Assembly: GCA_034211175.1 (NCBI GenBank)
Contig: JAXHUH010000272.1
Coordinates: 1-37,136 of the forward strand
Source of the DNA: JAXHUH01 sp034211175
Lineage (GTDB): Bacteria > Actinomycetota > Acidimicrobiia > Acidimicrobiales > CAIXPF01
Direction of reading: 5' to 3'
DNA: 37,136 nucleotides
In this document: one piece after another, positions 7,080 to 16,415 of the stretch
Numbering within the stretch: position 1 is the first letter of the stretch
How the letters are laid out: each line of letters opens with the position of its first letter
The notes under the pieces: model-generated
Databases searched by the model: none
What the model was told of the DNA's origin: nothing
Seen by the model: the letters and a program-made list of their open reading frames with translations, nothing else
Position numbers and translations under genes: made by a program

Positions 7080-8411
7080 TCAGGGCCCGAGGGGCTCGTC
7101 GTCCTCGTCGGGCCCGCCGGTCGCGTCGTCGGGGGCCCACCACGGCGGCGCCACCTCGGGAGGTGGCTCGATGTCGTCGGCGGCGTCGGTCAGCAGCACC
7201 TGACGCTCGTCGGGCCGGTGGGCCAGGATGTCGTCGAGGAGCGAGCGCATCGCCTCCGGTGTGCGCACCGGCCGGCCCTCCTCCTCCGACAGCAGCCACC
7301 GGTGCTCGAGCAGCTGGTGGTAGAACTCCGCCGGGGCGAGGCGCCCCACGTAGTCCGGCGGGATCAGCGCCGTCGCCGGCTCGAACACCTCGGTGAGCCA
7401 GCGGTACGCGGCCACCGCCTCGGGTGGCCTCGCCCCCTCCGTGTGCTCGAGCCATGCGGAGAAGCCCCAGATGTCGTTGAGCAGCCGCCGCGCCTGGTTC
7501 TCCTGGACCCGCAGGCCCGTGAGGCGCTCGAGCTGGCGGGCGTGGTGGCCCTCCTCGACGACCAGCGGCCGGAACCGCAGGCGGTTGCCGGCCTCGGTGC
7601 TCACGACCGACATCTCGTCGACGTCGAAGCCGAGCGCGTTGATCCGCTGGAGGCGCTTGCCGATGCGCTCGCGGTCGTCCGCGGCGACGACCTCCTCGCG
7701 AGTCAGCTCCGACCACAGCTCCTCGTAGCGGTGCTCCAGCTCGAGCACCAGCTCGATCGGGTCGAGGTCGTCACGGAAGCGACCCGCGGCGGCGAGGTCG
7801 AGGAACCCCCCGGTCATGTTCTCCACCGCGAGCTGGAGGTCGTTGGCCCGCAGCCCGGCATTGAGCGGGGCGTCGTGGAACTCGGCGGTCTCCGCGTCGA
7901 CCAGCGTCGCCGCCAGCGCACCCGCGTCGCGGGTGAACAACATGTTGGACAGCGAGCAGTCGCCCCAGTAGGTGCCGGACAGGTGGAGCCGCACGAGCAG
8001 CACCACCGCGGCATCGAGGAGCCGGTCCGGCCAGCCCGGCGTCGACCCGCGGCCGAACAGGTAGCGGTACGGCAGCGAGTAGTCGAGGTACCGGGTGATG
8101 AGCACCGAGCCGAGCGGCTCGCCGTCGCGGTCGCTGCGCTCGTAGACGACCCCGACCGGGGTCACCGCCGGCAGCGACATCGACAGGATGCGCCGCAGCG
8201 CGCCGTACTCGTGGCGAGCCGAGCGCTCGTCGGTCTCCTTGAGCGCGTACACCGCGCCGTCGTAGTGCACGAACCGCACGACGTGGCGGTGGATGCCGGC
8301 GGTCACCCGCACCAGGCGCTCGTGGTCCCACGATGCCAGCGGCTCGGTCCACGGCAGGTCGAGGAAGTCCGGGTTGCCGCCGCGTTCGAGGAGACGGAAC
8401 TGGACCGTCAT
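7080..8411 (-). CDS. DUF4032 protein with kinase-like fold
   Basis: The 443-residue protein has an N-terminal domain resembling lipopolysaccharide/APH-type kinases. VYALKE gives a candidate ATP-binding Lys58, YWGDCSLSNMLF (about 148-159) resembles the catalytic loop with Asp151 and Asn156, and LVDAETAEF gives a metal-binding Asp172. The C-terminal half matches what I know as DUF4032, common in actinobacteria and without an established function. The tail is acidic and Pro-rich. It lies 25 bp downstream of glpD in the ugpC-glpD operon, so a glycerol-phosphate or polyol-linked substrate is conceivable, but that is inference from position only. ATG 8411 is the natural start. Confidence 0.8.
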   Translation of the reverse strand: MTVQFRLLERGGNPDFLDLPWTEPLASWDHERLVRVTAGIHRHVVRFVHYDGAVYALKETDERSARHEYGALRRILSMSLPAVTPVGVVYERSDRDGEPLGSVLITRYLDYSLPYRYLFGRGSTPGWPDRLLDAAVVLLVRLHLSGTYWGDCSLSNMLFTRDAGALAATLVDAETAEFHDAPLNAGLRANDLQLAVENMTGGFLDLAAAGRFRDDLDPIELVLELEHRYEELWSELTREEVVAADDRERIGKRLQRINALGFDVDEMSVVSTEAGNRLRFRPLVVEEGHHARQLERLTGLRVQENQARRLLNDIWGFSAWLEHTEGARPPEAVAAYRWLTEVFEPATALIPPDYVGRLAPAEFYHQLLEHRWLLSEEEGRPVRTPEAMRSLLDDILAHRPDERQVLLTDAADDIEPPPEVAPPWWAPDDATGGPDEDDEPLGP

Positions 8412-8436
8412 CGCGACGTCCCGGTGGCGCTCGCGC

Positions 8437-10152
8437 TCACGTGCCCAACGGGACGACGTGGCGGCGTTCCGGCGCGCCGAGCCGTGCGGCGTCCGCCGCG
8501 CGGTCGTCGGGGCGCGTCTGGGAGTCGCGCTCGGCCTCGACCCTCGCCTCGTAGTGCTGGACCTCGGCCGCGATCGTGGCGTCGTCCCAGCCGAGCACCT
8601 CGGCCATGCGCTCGGCCCCGGTCCGGGCCGACGCGACCCCCCGGTGGAAGGTCTCGATCGACAGGCGGGTGCGCCGGGTGAGCACGTCGTCGAGGTGGAG
8701 GGCGCCCTCGCTGGCGGCGGCGTAGGTGAGCTCGGCCTGCAGGTAGGCGTCGCCGCCCGGCACCGGCTCGGCCAGCTCCGGGCGATCGGCCACGAGGTCG
8801 AGCAGCTCGTCGATCCCCGAGCCGTAGCGCCGCAGGAGGTGCTCGATCCGTGTCGGGTGGAGCCCGGACTCCTCCGCGAGCTGATGGCGGCGGTTCCAGC
8901 TGGCGGTGTACCCGTCGGCGCCCCACAGGGGCACGTTCTCCGTCGGCGACGGCGGGACCCGACGCGGGAGGTTCCGCGCGGCCATGTCGACCGCGTCGGC
9001 CGCCATTACCCGGTACGTCGTGTACTTGCCGCCCGCGACCGAGATCAGGCCGGGCACCGACTGGGTGACCGCGTGCTCCCGGCTGAGGTGGGACGTGGCG
9101 TCGGACTCCCCCGTCAGCAGCGGCCGCAGGCCGGCGTACACACCCTCGATGTCGTCGTGGGTGAGTGGGCTGCGCAGCACCTGGTTGACCTGGCCGAGGA
9201 GGTAGTCGATGTCGGTCCGGCTGGCCGCGGGATGGGCCAGGTCGAGGTTCCAGTCGGTGTCGGTCGTGCCGATGATCCAGTGCGACGCCCACGGGATGAC
9301 GAACAGCACGCTCGTCTCCGTGCGCAGGATGAGGCCGGTGTCGGAGTGGATGCGATCGCGGGGCACCACGAGGTGGATGCCCTTCGACGCCCGGACCTGG
9401 AGCCGCCCGCGGCCGACGAGCTCCTGGATGCGGTCGGTCCAGGTCGCGGTGGCGTTGATCACCTGGGTGCCGCGCACGACGAGCGACCGGTCCGACTCGA
9501 CGCAGCGGGCCCGCACGCCGACGACCCGGTCGCCCTCACGCTCGAGGCCGGTGGCCTGCACGCTCGACGCGACGACGGCACCGTGGCGGGCCGCGGTGCG
9601 CACGACGGTCAGTGTGTGCCGGGCGTCGTCGACCTGGGCGTCCCAGTAGCGGACCGCGCCGACCAGGGCGTCGCGGCGCAGCGACGGCGCGACGGCCAGC
9701 GCGCCCCGCCGGCTCAGGTGGTGGTGGCGCGGCAGCGGGTTGTCACCCGTGGCGGCCAGGGCGTCGTAGAGGGCGACGCCCGCGCCGACGTAGAACCGCT
9801 CCCACACCGGGTGCTGGAGCGGATAGAGGAACGAGACCGGCCTGGCCAGGTGGGGGCACAGACGGGTGAGCATGAGGCCCCGCTCGCGCAGGGCCTCGCG
9901 CACCAGGCGGAAGTCCAGCTGCTCGAGGTAGCGCAGCCCGCCGTGGAACAGCTTCGACGACCGGCTCGACGTCCCCGAGGCGAAGTCGCGCTGCTCGACG
10001 AGCGCGACCGACAGCCCGCGTGCTGCGGCGTCGAGCGCGCAGCCGGCACCCGTGACGCCGCCACCGATGACGACGAGGTCGAAGTGGCGGTTCGCGAGGG
10101 TCTCGAGCGCCCGGGCGCGCTCGACCGGCCCGAGCTGCGCGGGGTCGCGCAC
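8437..10152 (-). CDS. glpD: Glycerol-3-phosphate dehydrogenase GlpD (FAD)
   Basis: GlpD oxidises glycerol 3-phosphate to dihydroxyacetone phosphate and passes electrons through FAD to quinones at the membrane. The 571-residue protein has the dinucleotide fold DLVVIGGGVTGAG (residues 25-37), then SRSSKLFHGGLRYLE, GIHLVVPRD, VLFVIPW and SVAGGKYTTYRVMA, all GlpD signatures, followed by the C-terminal DAO_C domain. I chose GTG 10152 because GGAG lies 5 nt upstream and the FAD motif then begins at the usual distance. A longer reading into ugpC is open but encodes nothing family-like. It starts 20 nt after the ugpC stop, so the two are probably cotranscribed. Confidence 0.93.
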   Translation of the reverse strand: MRDPAQLGPVERARALETLANRHFDLVVIGGGVTGAGCALDAAARGLSVALVEQRDFASGTSSRSSKLFHGGLRYLEQLDFRLVREALRERGLMLTRLCPHLARPVSFLYPLQHPVWERFYVGAGVALYDALAATGDNPLPRHHHLSRRGALAVAPSLRRDALVGAVRYWDAQVDDARHTLTVVRTAARHGAVVASSVQATGLEREGDRVVGVRARCVESDRSLVVRGTQVINATATWTDRIQELVGRGRLQVRASKGIHLVVPRDRIHSDTGLILRTETSVLFVIPWASHWIIGTTDTDWNLDLAHPAASRTDIDYLLGQVNQVLRSPLTHDDIEGVYAGLRPLLTGESDATSHLSREHAVTQSVPGLISVAGGKYTTYRVMAADAVDMAARNLPRRVPPSPTENVPLWGADGYTASWNRRHQLAEESGLHPTRIEHLLRRYGSGIDELLDLVADRPELAEPVPGGDAYLQAELTYAAASEGALHLDDVLTRRTRLSIETFHRGVASARTGAERMAEVLGWDDATIAAEVQHYEARVEAERDSQTRPDDRAADAARLGAPERRHVVPLGT

Positions 10153-10172
10153 GCCTGCTCCGACGTTCCGGG

Positions 10173-11357
<1,185 letters not shown>

Positions 11358-11393
11358 TGACGCGTCCCCCTGTCCAGGACTGGAAGCGATGGG

Positions 11394-11399
11394 ATGTTA
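11394..11399 (-). promoter_or_regulatory. -10 element of the ugpC-glpD operon
   Basis: The minus strand reads TAACAT, giving a leader of about 30 nt that includes the GGGGGA ribosome binding site before ATG 11357. The -35 region is not clear. Confidence 0.4.
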
Positions 11400-11479
11400 G
11401 CTCGCGGTCGACGGCCCGTCTTGACCGAGCGGCGGATCTTCATGTGACGTCCATCGAGTCACGATGCGAGACCGCAAGT

Positions 11480-12697
11480 TCACGCTCGGCAGTGCTCGGT
11501 GCTCACCGCTCCCCCGCCGGCGGCGAGGTGCGCCTCGGCGGCGTCGAGGACGGGGAACAGCGCATCGGGCCGCAGGGCGTAGCCCACGCCGGCCACGTCG
11601 GGTGCGGTGGCGAAGACCAGGCCGACGACCTCCCCGTCGGTACTGACGACCGGGGCGCCGGAGTCACCGCCACCGAGGTCGGCCGCCAGGTACCAGACCT
11701 CGCGCTCGTGCTGGTCGAAGTCGTCGTAGATCGACCCGGCGGTGATCTCCTCGGCCTCGGCGAGCAGCGCGCCCCGCACCTGGAGCCCGGCGTCGCGCCG
11801 GTAGCCGAGCACCGTCCCCACCTGGCCGACCCGGCCGTCGCCGACGACGAGCCCCTCCACGGCGGCGCCGGCCGGCGGGCCCGCCGGTGCGAGGACCGCG
11901 AGGTCGCGGTCGGGGTCGAAGAGGACCGGGGTCAGCGGGCCGAGATCGTCGCCCAGGCCGTTCGTGGCCTCGATCGACGTCGCCCCGGCGATCACGTGGG
12001 CGTTCGTGAGGACGTACGCGCGGGAGGCGTCGCCGTGGCGCACCACGACGCCGCTGCCCTGGAGGTTGTAGCGGCACCCGCCGGAGCGGATCCGCACGGC
12101 CGCCGCCGACGCACGCTCGAGCACCGCCTCCTCCAGGTCGGGGGCGTCCGGCGGCGGTCCGAGATCGGGCGTCGCCTGGATGGGCCCGGGCGCCCGGTTG
12201 ATCGTCGCCGACGGCTCGACGAGCGCGTACAGCCGCTCGAAGGTGGGCGGCGCCGCCGGCAACGTGTTGACGACGGCGCGCACGATCAGCGAGTGGCGCG
12301 CCTGGGCGGCGGGCCACTCGGGGATGTTGGCCATGGTCGGGCCGAGCAGCCACACCGTGGCCAGCACCCCGACCACGCCCGCGGCCGCGCCGGCCAGCCG
12401 ATCGGCGCGCGCCGTACCGGCGGCCGGCGCCACCGGCCGGAGGCGGCTCGCGGCCAACAGTCCGGCGAGCTGGCCGACCAGGCCGGCCAGCATCAGCACC
12501 CCGGCGAACGCCAGCAGGGCGCGTACCGGGTCCGCCCCGTCGAAGAGCTGGCCGACGTCGGGCAGGGCCCGCGCGGTGATCACGACCGCGACGAACAGCC
12601 CGAGCCACGAGGCGGCCCGGGCCAGGAACCCGAGCCGGTACCCCTGCAACGCCGCCGCCACGCCACCGATCACGATGACCCCGTCGAGCAGGCTCAT
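11480..12697 (-). CDS. MarP-like membrane serine protease, copy 1
   Basis: The 405-residue protein has an N-terminal CvpA-like domain with four membrane helices (roughly residues 5-45, 58-85, 100-125) and a trypsin-like domain from about 190. The catalytic triad is His234 (TNAHVIAG), Asp265 (DPDRDLAVL) and Ser346 (GGGDSGAPVV). Cys208 and Cys403 lie at the two ends of the protease domain, as do the disulfide-forming cysteines of mycobacterial MarP, which protects against acid and oxidative stress by cleaving periplasmic substrates. By analogy the protease domain is outside the membrane. ATG 12697 fits the alignment with the neighbouring paralogue, although GGAG sits too close to it. It is 91 bp downstream of copy 2. 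Confidence 0.88.
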   Translation of the reverse strand: MSLLDGVIVIGGVAAALQGYRLGFLARAASWLGLFVAVVITARALPDVGQLFDGADPVRALLAFAGVLMLAGLVGQLAGLLAASRLRPVAPAAGTARADRLAGAAAGVVGVLATVWLLGPTMANIPEWPAAQARHSLIVRAVVNTLPAAPPTFERLYALVEPSATINRAPGPIQATPDLGPPPDAPDLEEAVLERASAAAVRIRSGGCRYNLQGSGVVVRHGDASRAYVLTNAHVIAGATSIEATNGLGDDLGPLTPVLFDPDRDLAVLAPAGPPAGAAVEGLVVGDGRVGQVGTVLGYRRDAGLQVRGALLAEAEEITAGSIYDDFDQHEREVWYLAADLGGGDSGAPVVSTDGEVVGLVFATAPDVAGVGYALRPDALFPVLDAAEAHLAAGGGAVSTEHCRA

Positions 12698-12788
12698 CTC
12701 CGCCGGTCCGCCCGCGTCACGCTCGCGGCCGCCCTCGTCGCCGTCCGCCGCCCGCAGATGTGCCGCCCGCCGCCGTGGGCCCGTGCCC

Positions 12789-14114
12789 TCACGTGCAGCC
12801 GTCCCCGAGCGTCGGCACGGTGCCCCGCTCGGCGTTCGCGACGGCCCGTTCGAGTGCCGCGGCGACCTCCGGGGTCCGCAGCGCGAACCCCACGTCGTCG
12901 GGCCGGTCCGTGGCCTCGGCGAACACGAGGCCCACCACGGCGCCGTCCTCGTCGATGACCGGGGCGCCGGAGTCGCCCGCGTCGATCTGCGCCGCCATCT
13001 GCCAGACGCGGCTCAGCGGCGTGTCGGCGTCCGCCTCGCCGGACGTGGCGTCGCCGGCCGCGTCGTTGCCGCCGTCGTGCGTTGCGTCGCCGACGGGGGC
13101 GTCGTCGCGGACCGCGTCGTCGTCGCTCGGGGCGTCCCCACGGCGGGTCGCGCCGCCGGTCCGTTCGAGGCGGGCCTCGAGGCGCTTGCTGAGCGCGACC
13201 GGGCGCACGTCGAGCGGACCGTCGCCCCGGTAGCCGAGCACGGCGCCGATGGTGCCGGTCGGTGCCTCGCCGAGCTCGAGCGCGACGTCGACGTCGACGT
13301 CGGGCATCGACAGCACCGCCAGGTCGCGGTCGGGCTCGTGGAGGAGGAGCCCGTCGTGGGCCCAGGTCGACCCGTCCTCCCGCTCGAGCGTGATCGTCGT
13401 GCCGTCGCGCACGACGTGGGCGTTGGTCACCACGGCGGTGCCGGCGCCGTCGGGCAGGCGCACCACGACACCGGTGCCCTGCTGGCGGCGTCCGCACGAG
13501 TCGATCCGGATCTTCACCGTCGCGTCGCTCGCCCGGTCCACCGTGGCCGCGGCGATGTCGTGGGCGGTGGGCGGTGGGCCGAGGTCCTCGGTCGGTCGGC
13601 CGGCATCGGGTGCCCACCGGCTGTCGCTGTCCGGCTCGACGAGGGCGTACAGGCGCTCGAAGGTGCCGGGCGCGTCCGGCAGGCCGTTGGCGACCAGCCC
13701 CATGATGGCCGACCGGCGGGCCTCGAGCGCGGGCCAGTCGGGGATCGCCCGGATGGTCGGCGCCAGCAACCACACCGCGGCGATCACGCCGACGACGCCC
13801 GCCGCCGCGCCCGAGGCGCGGTCGACCCGCTCGGCGCGCGGCTCGTGGGTCATGGGCTGGATCCGGCTGGCGGCCAGCAGCCCGGCGAGCTGGCCGGCGA
13901 AGGCGGCGGCGAGCAGGATCCCGGCGAGGACGAGCAGTGAGCGGGCCGGCGTGTCCTCCGCCAGCCAACGTTCGGAGGGCAGCAGCCGGGCGGCGAGGAC
14001 CACGCCGACGAACAGGCCGAGCCACGAGGCGGTCCGGGCGACGAACCCCAGCCGGTAGCCCTGGAAGGCGGCCAGGGTCGCGCCGAGCAGGATGATGCCG
14101 TCGAAGATGCCCAT
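12789..14114 (-). CDS. MarP-like membrane serine protease, copy 2, with acidic insertion
   Basis: The 441-residue protein is a paralogue of the adjacent downstream gene throughout: MGIFDGIILLG versus MSLLDGVIVIGG, FQGYRLGFVARTASWLGLFVG, and FERLYALVEP. The triad is His233 (VTNAHVV), Asp264 (EPDRDLAVL) and Ser382 (IDAGDSGAPV), with the terminal cysteine pair at Cys207 and Cys440. It differs by an insertion of about 50 residues (318-367) rich in Asp, Gly, Ala and Thr, inside the protease domain before the catalytic serine. ATG 14114 is preferred because GGAGG lies 8 nt upstream; the in-frame GTG at 14123 overlaps that site. It starts 33 nt after trmI, so it may be cotranscribed with the tRNA-modification genes. 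Confidence 0.87.
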   Translation of the reverse strand: MGIFDGIILLGATLAAFQGYRLGFVARTASWLGLFVGVVLAARLLPSERWLAEDTPARSLLVLAGILLAAAFAGQLAGLLAASRIQPMTHEPRAERVDRASGAAAGVVGVIAAVWLLAPTIRAIPDWPALEARRSAIMGLVANGLPDAPGTFERLYALVEPDSDSRWAPDAGRPTEDLGPPPTAHDIAAATVDRASDATVKIRIDSCGRRQQGTGVVVRLPDGAGTAVVTNAHVVRDGTTITLEREDGSTWAHDGLLLHEPDRDLAVLSMPDVDVDVALELGEAPTGTIGAVLGYRGDGPLDVRPVALSKRLEARLERTGGATRRGDAPSDDDAVRDDAPVGDATHDGGNDAAGDATSGEADADTPLSRVWQMAAQIDAGDSGAPVIDEDGAVVGLVFAEATDRPDDVGFALRTPEVAAALERAVANAERGTVPTLGDGCT

Positions 14115-14147
14115 CGTCGCCACCTCCGCGAGCGCTCGGGCCCCGGG

Positions 14148-14942
14148 TCAGCTGCCGAGGAACCGTCCGTGGGACAGGAAGCCGGTGTGGGCCACCATCC
14201 GGTGGTCGGGTCGCACCGATTGCCCGTCGATGTGCCAGCCGCGCTGGAGGACCTCGATCGTCTCGGTCCGCCCGAAGCGGTCGGTGGCCGCCAGCGCCTC
14301 GCGGAACTGGGCCGCCTGGATGATCGTCGGCGTGTACGCCAGCAGCGTGCCGCCCGGCGTCAGTGCGTCGATCGCGTGCTTGACCACGTGCCACGGCTCG
14401 GGCAGGTCGAGGATGATGCGGTCGAGGTCCGTCTCGTCGATGCCGAGGTAGCAGTCCCGCTCCTCGACCCGGTAGCGCTCGAGCACGTCGGAACCGAGGA
14501 AGGCCTCCACGTTGCGCACGGCGCGGGCCGCGAAGTCGGCCCGCAGCTCGTAGCCGACGACCTCGGCGCCGGCTCGCAGCAGCGCGGTCGACAGTGCGCC
14601 CGACCCGACGCCCGACTCGAGCACCCGGGCCCCCGGGAAGATGTCGGCCAGCATGAGGATCGGGCCGATGTCCTTCGGGTAGATGACCTGGGCGCCCCGG
14701 GGCATCTTGAGCACGAAGTCGGCCAGCGTCGGCCGCAGGACGCGGTAGGTCGCGCCCCGGCTGGAGCGCAGGGTCGTGCCCTCGGGCGCGCCGATCAGCT
14801 CGTCGTGGGCCACGATGCCCGCGTGGGAGTGGAACTCCCCGCCGGCCTCGAGCGTCACGAGGTAGCGCCGGTCCTTGGCGTCGTAGAGCAGGACCCGCTC
14901 ACCCGCTGCGAGGGGGCCGCGCCGCGGCGGTGGAGCGGTCAT
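14148..14942 (-). CDS. trmI: tRNA (adenine-58-N1) methyltransferase TrmI
   Basis: TrmI methylates A58 in the tRNA T-loop using S-adenosylmethionine. The 264-residue protein has the small N-terminal beta domain (ERVLLYDAKDRRYLV), the family segment VLKMPRGAQVIYPKDIGPIL, the SAM-binding loop VLESGVGSGALSTALL, the acidic GYELR and the catalytic-face motif ILDLPEPW. The length is normal. Its ATG at 14942 overlaps the ttuA stop (ATGA), so translation of the two is coupled. This joins m1A58 formation to U54 thiolation in one operon. Confidence 0.93.
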   Translation of the reverse strand: MTAPPPRRGPLAAGERVLLYDAKDRRYLVTLEAGGEFHSHAGIVAHDELIGAPEGTTLRSSRGATYRVLRPTLADFVLKMPRGAQVIYPKDIGPILMLADIFPGARVLESGVGSGALSTALLRAGAEVVGYELRADFAARAVRNVEAFLGSDVLERYRVEERDCYLGIDETDLDRIILDLPEPWHVVKHAIDALTPGGTLLAYTPTIIQAAQFREALAATDRFGRTETIEVLQRGWHIDGQSVRPDHRMVAHTGFLSHGRFLGS

Positions 14943-15880
14943 CCACCGACCTCGGCGTCCGGCATGCGCAGCTCCACCCGCTGGGGCACGGCCCGCTCGA
15001 CCAGGCGGCAGAACGCGCACACCCCCGACGGCGTCGGCGCACCGCAGCTCGTGCACGGCGCCAGGTCGGCCGCGCCGGTGTCGCCCGACGCGAACCGCTC
15101 CGCGGCGCGGTCGAGGAACCCGAAGTAGAACTCGTGCTTGGTCCCCGGGGAGCGCCGCTCGATGTCGTTGAGCGCCTCCTTGTAGCCGAGGTGGCGGTTG
15201 CCGGCCGACATGGGGCACTCCTCGATCTGGTAGTCGATGCCCGCGACCACGCAGTAGGCGGCCGTCTCCCGCTCCCCCAGCCGCACCAGCGGCTTCACCT
15301 TGCGACAGAAGCCGTCGCGGGCGGGTAGCACCGGCGCCTGGCGGGCCAGGTACTCGTTCTGCCAGCGCAGCACGTTGCCGAACAGCACCGCGGCCTCGTC
15401 GTCGAGGTTGTGGCCGGTGACGAGCACGTCGTAGCCGCCGTCGATGGCGACGCGGTCGAAGACGTGGCGCTTGGACAGGCCGCACGCGGAGCACGGCGCA
15501 CGCCGTGCCGCACGGGCACCGCCGGGGATGTCGTAGCCGTACTCGGTGCGCAGGTCGACCTCGGTCAGCGTGAGCCCCCGGTCGGCGGCGAACGCCCGGG
15601 CGTAGTCGGCCGAGCGGTCGCTGTAGCCGTCGATGCCGAGGCCGACGTAGAGCCCGTCGGCCTCGTGGCCGAGCTGGATGAGCAGGTCCCACACCGCGAG
15701 CGAGTCCTTGCCGCCGGAGACGGCGACCAGCGCCCGTTCGCCGGGGTTGATCATCGAGAACCGCTCGATCGCCTTCGCGGTCTGGTCCCGGCACAGGCGC
15801 AGGAAGTGCTCGGCGCAGAAGTTGGCGTTGTGGCGCCGCACGTCGATGATCGCCGGCCCGCGGCACACCCGGCACTTCAC
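14939..15880 (-). CDS. ttuA: TtuA-like tRNA 2-thiolation enzyme
   Basis: TtuA thiolates U54/T54 of the tRNA T-loop, taking sulfur from the carrier TtuB. The 313-residue protein has an N-terminal zinc site (Cys3, Cys6, Cys22, His25), the ATP pyrophosphatase loop SGGKDS at 55-60, the three cluster cysteines 130, 133 (APCSAC) and 222 (EECPMS), and a C-terminal zinc site (Cys276, Cys279, Cys288, Cys291). From memory, the cluster cysteines fall at the same residue numbers as in Thermus TtuA. A TtcA-type role at C32 is less likely because of the two zinc fingers and the neighbouring sulfur carrier. The start is GTG 15880, overlapping the upstream stop (GTGA). It is translationally coupled to ttuB and trmI. 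Confidence 0.9.
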   Translation of the reverse strand: MKCRVCRGPAIIDVRRHNANFCAEHFLRLCRDQTAKAIERFSMINPGERALVAVSGGKDSLAVWDLLIQLGHEADGLYVGLGIDGYSDRSADYARAFAADRGLTLTEVDLRTEYGYDIPGGARAARRAPCSACGLSKRHVFDRVAIDGGYDVLVTGHNLDDEAAVLFGNVLRWQNEYLARQAPVLPARDGFCRKVKPLVRLGERETAAYCVVAGIDYQIEECPMSAGNRHLGYKEALNDIERRSPGTKHEFYFGFLDRAAERFASGDTGAADLAPCTSCGAPTPSGVCAFCRLVERAVPQRVELRMPDAEVGG

Positions 15881-16137
15881 GGCGCCGTCCTCGGCGTGGT
15901 CCCGGCCCCGGGCCGGCTCGCCCGTCGCCCGGCGGTGTCGAAGGCGCCGCCGGAGATGACGGGTCGGACCTCGATGACGTCGTCGTCGGCCAACATCGCA
16001 TCCCCCGGTACCAGGGTGCCGTTCTGCACGACCAACACCGACTCGCGGTTCAGCTCGAGCCGGTTGAGGACGGCGACCACGCTCATCGGCCCGCGGAGCT
16101 CGACCTCTCGTGACGGGTTGCGCAGTTGGATCCTCAT
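15877..16137 (-). CDS. ThiS/MoaD-family sulfur carrier (TtuB-like) with tail after Gly-Gly
   Basis: This is a small ubiquitin-fold protein, 86 residues from ATG 16137. MRIQLRNPSREVELRGP and LNRLELNRESVLVVQNG, then DDDVIEVRPVISGG, match the beta-grasp sulfur carriers. In Thermus TtuB the protein ends at the equivalent SGG, whose last glycine becomes a thiocarboxylate. Here Gly63-Gly64 is followed by 22 more residues (AFDTAGRRASRPGAGTTPRTAP) before the stop. The tail would have to be cleaved to expose Gly-Gly, or sulfur transfer works otherwise. No single indel gives a stop at the Gly-Gly. ATG 16146 is an alternative start; neither has a good ribosome binding site. Its stop overlaps the ttuA start, supporting a joint role in U54 thiolation. 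Confidence 0.82.
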   Translation of the reverse strand: MRIQLRNPSREVELRGPMSVVAVLNRLELNRESVLVVQNGTLVPGDAMLADDDVIEVRPVISGGAFDTAGRRASRPGAGTTPRTAP

Positions 16138-16165
16138 GCGGTCCATGATGGCCGCGCCACGGGGC

Positions 16166-16181
16166 GGGGCGGAAGCGCCCC
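16166..16181 (-). terminator. Stem-loop between the small membrane-protein genes and ttuB
   Basis: GGGGCG-GAAG-CGCCCC is a perfect 6-bp stem with a 4-nt loop. On the minus strand it lies 34 nt after the stop of the preceding small gene and 29 nt before ttuB. It may end the upstream operon. No U-tract follows. Confidence 0.35.
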
Positions 16182-16214
16182 CGTCGCTCGGTGTCGTCGT
16201 CGCAACGCGGACGG

Positions 16215-16415
16215 TCAGATGTCGCGTCGGCGGGTCGTCAGGTGCCGGACGACGAGGTTGCGGCCCGGCCGGATCTCGGCCCGGTAGAGCACCTCGGGCC
16301 GGCGACGGGTCATGAACCGCAGCGCCCAGGCCCCGGCCCCGACCCACAGCCAGGTCGACCCCGCGTCGGCGCGGAACGCCCGCGCCAGGGCGAACGTCTG
16401 GATCCGCTGGAGCAT
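16215..16415 (-). CDS. Small hypothetical membrane-associated protein
   Basis: A 66-residue protein that I do not recognise. It has one short hydrophobic stretch (STWLWVGAGAWALRFM, about residues 20-35), followed by an Arg-rich tail (RRRPEVLYRAEIRPG, VVRHLTTRRRDI) that would favour a cytoplasmic C-terminus. Its ATG at 16415 shares one base with the stop of the preceding gene (TGATG), so it is translationally coupled to it. The coupling and sustained coding character support a real gene; function is unknown. Confidence 0.6.
   Translation of the reverse strand: MLQRIQTFALARAFRADAGSTWLWVGAGAWALRFMTRRRPEVLYRAEIRPGRNLVVRHLTTRRRDI

Noticed and set aside
15877..15945. The TtuB tail as a frameshift artefact
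   Set aside because: Shifting the frame by one or two bases after Gly-Gly gives no stop nearby; one shift simply joins the ttuA frame. A single indel therefore does not restore a Gly-Gly end.
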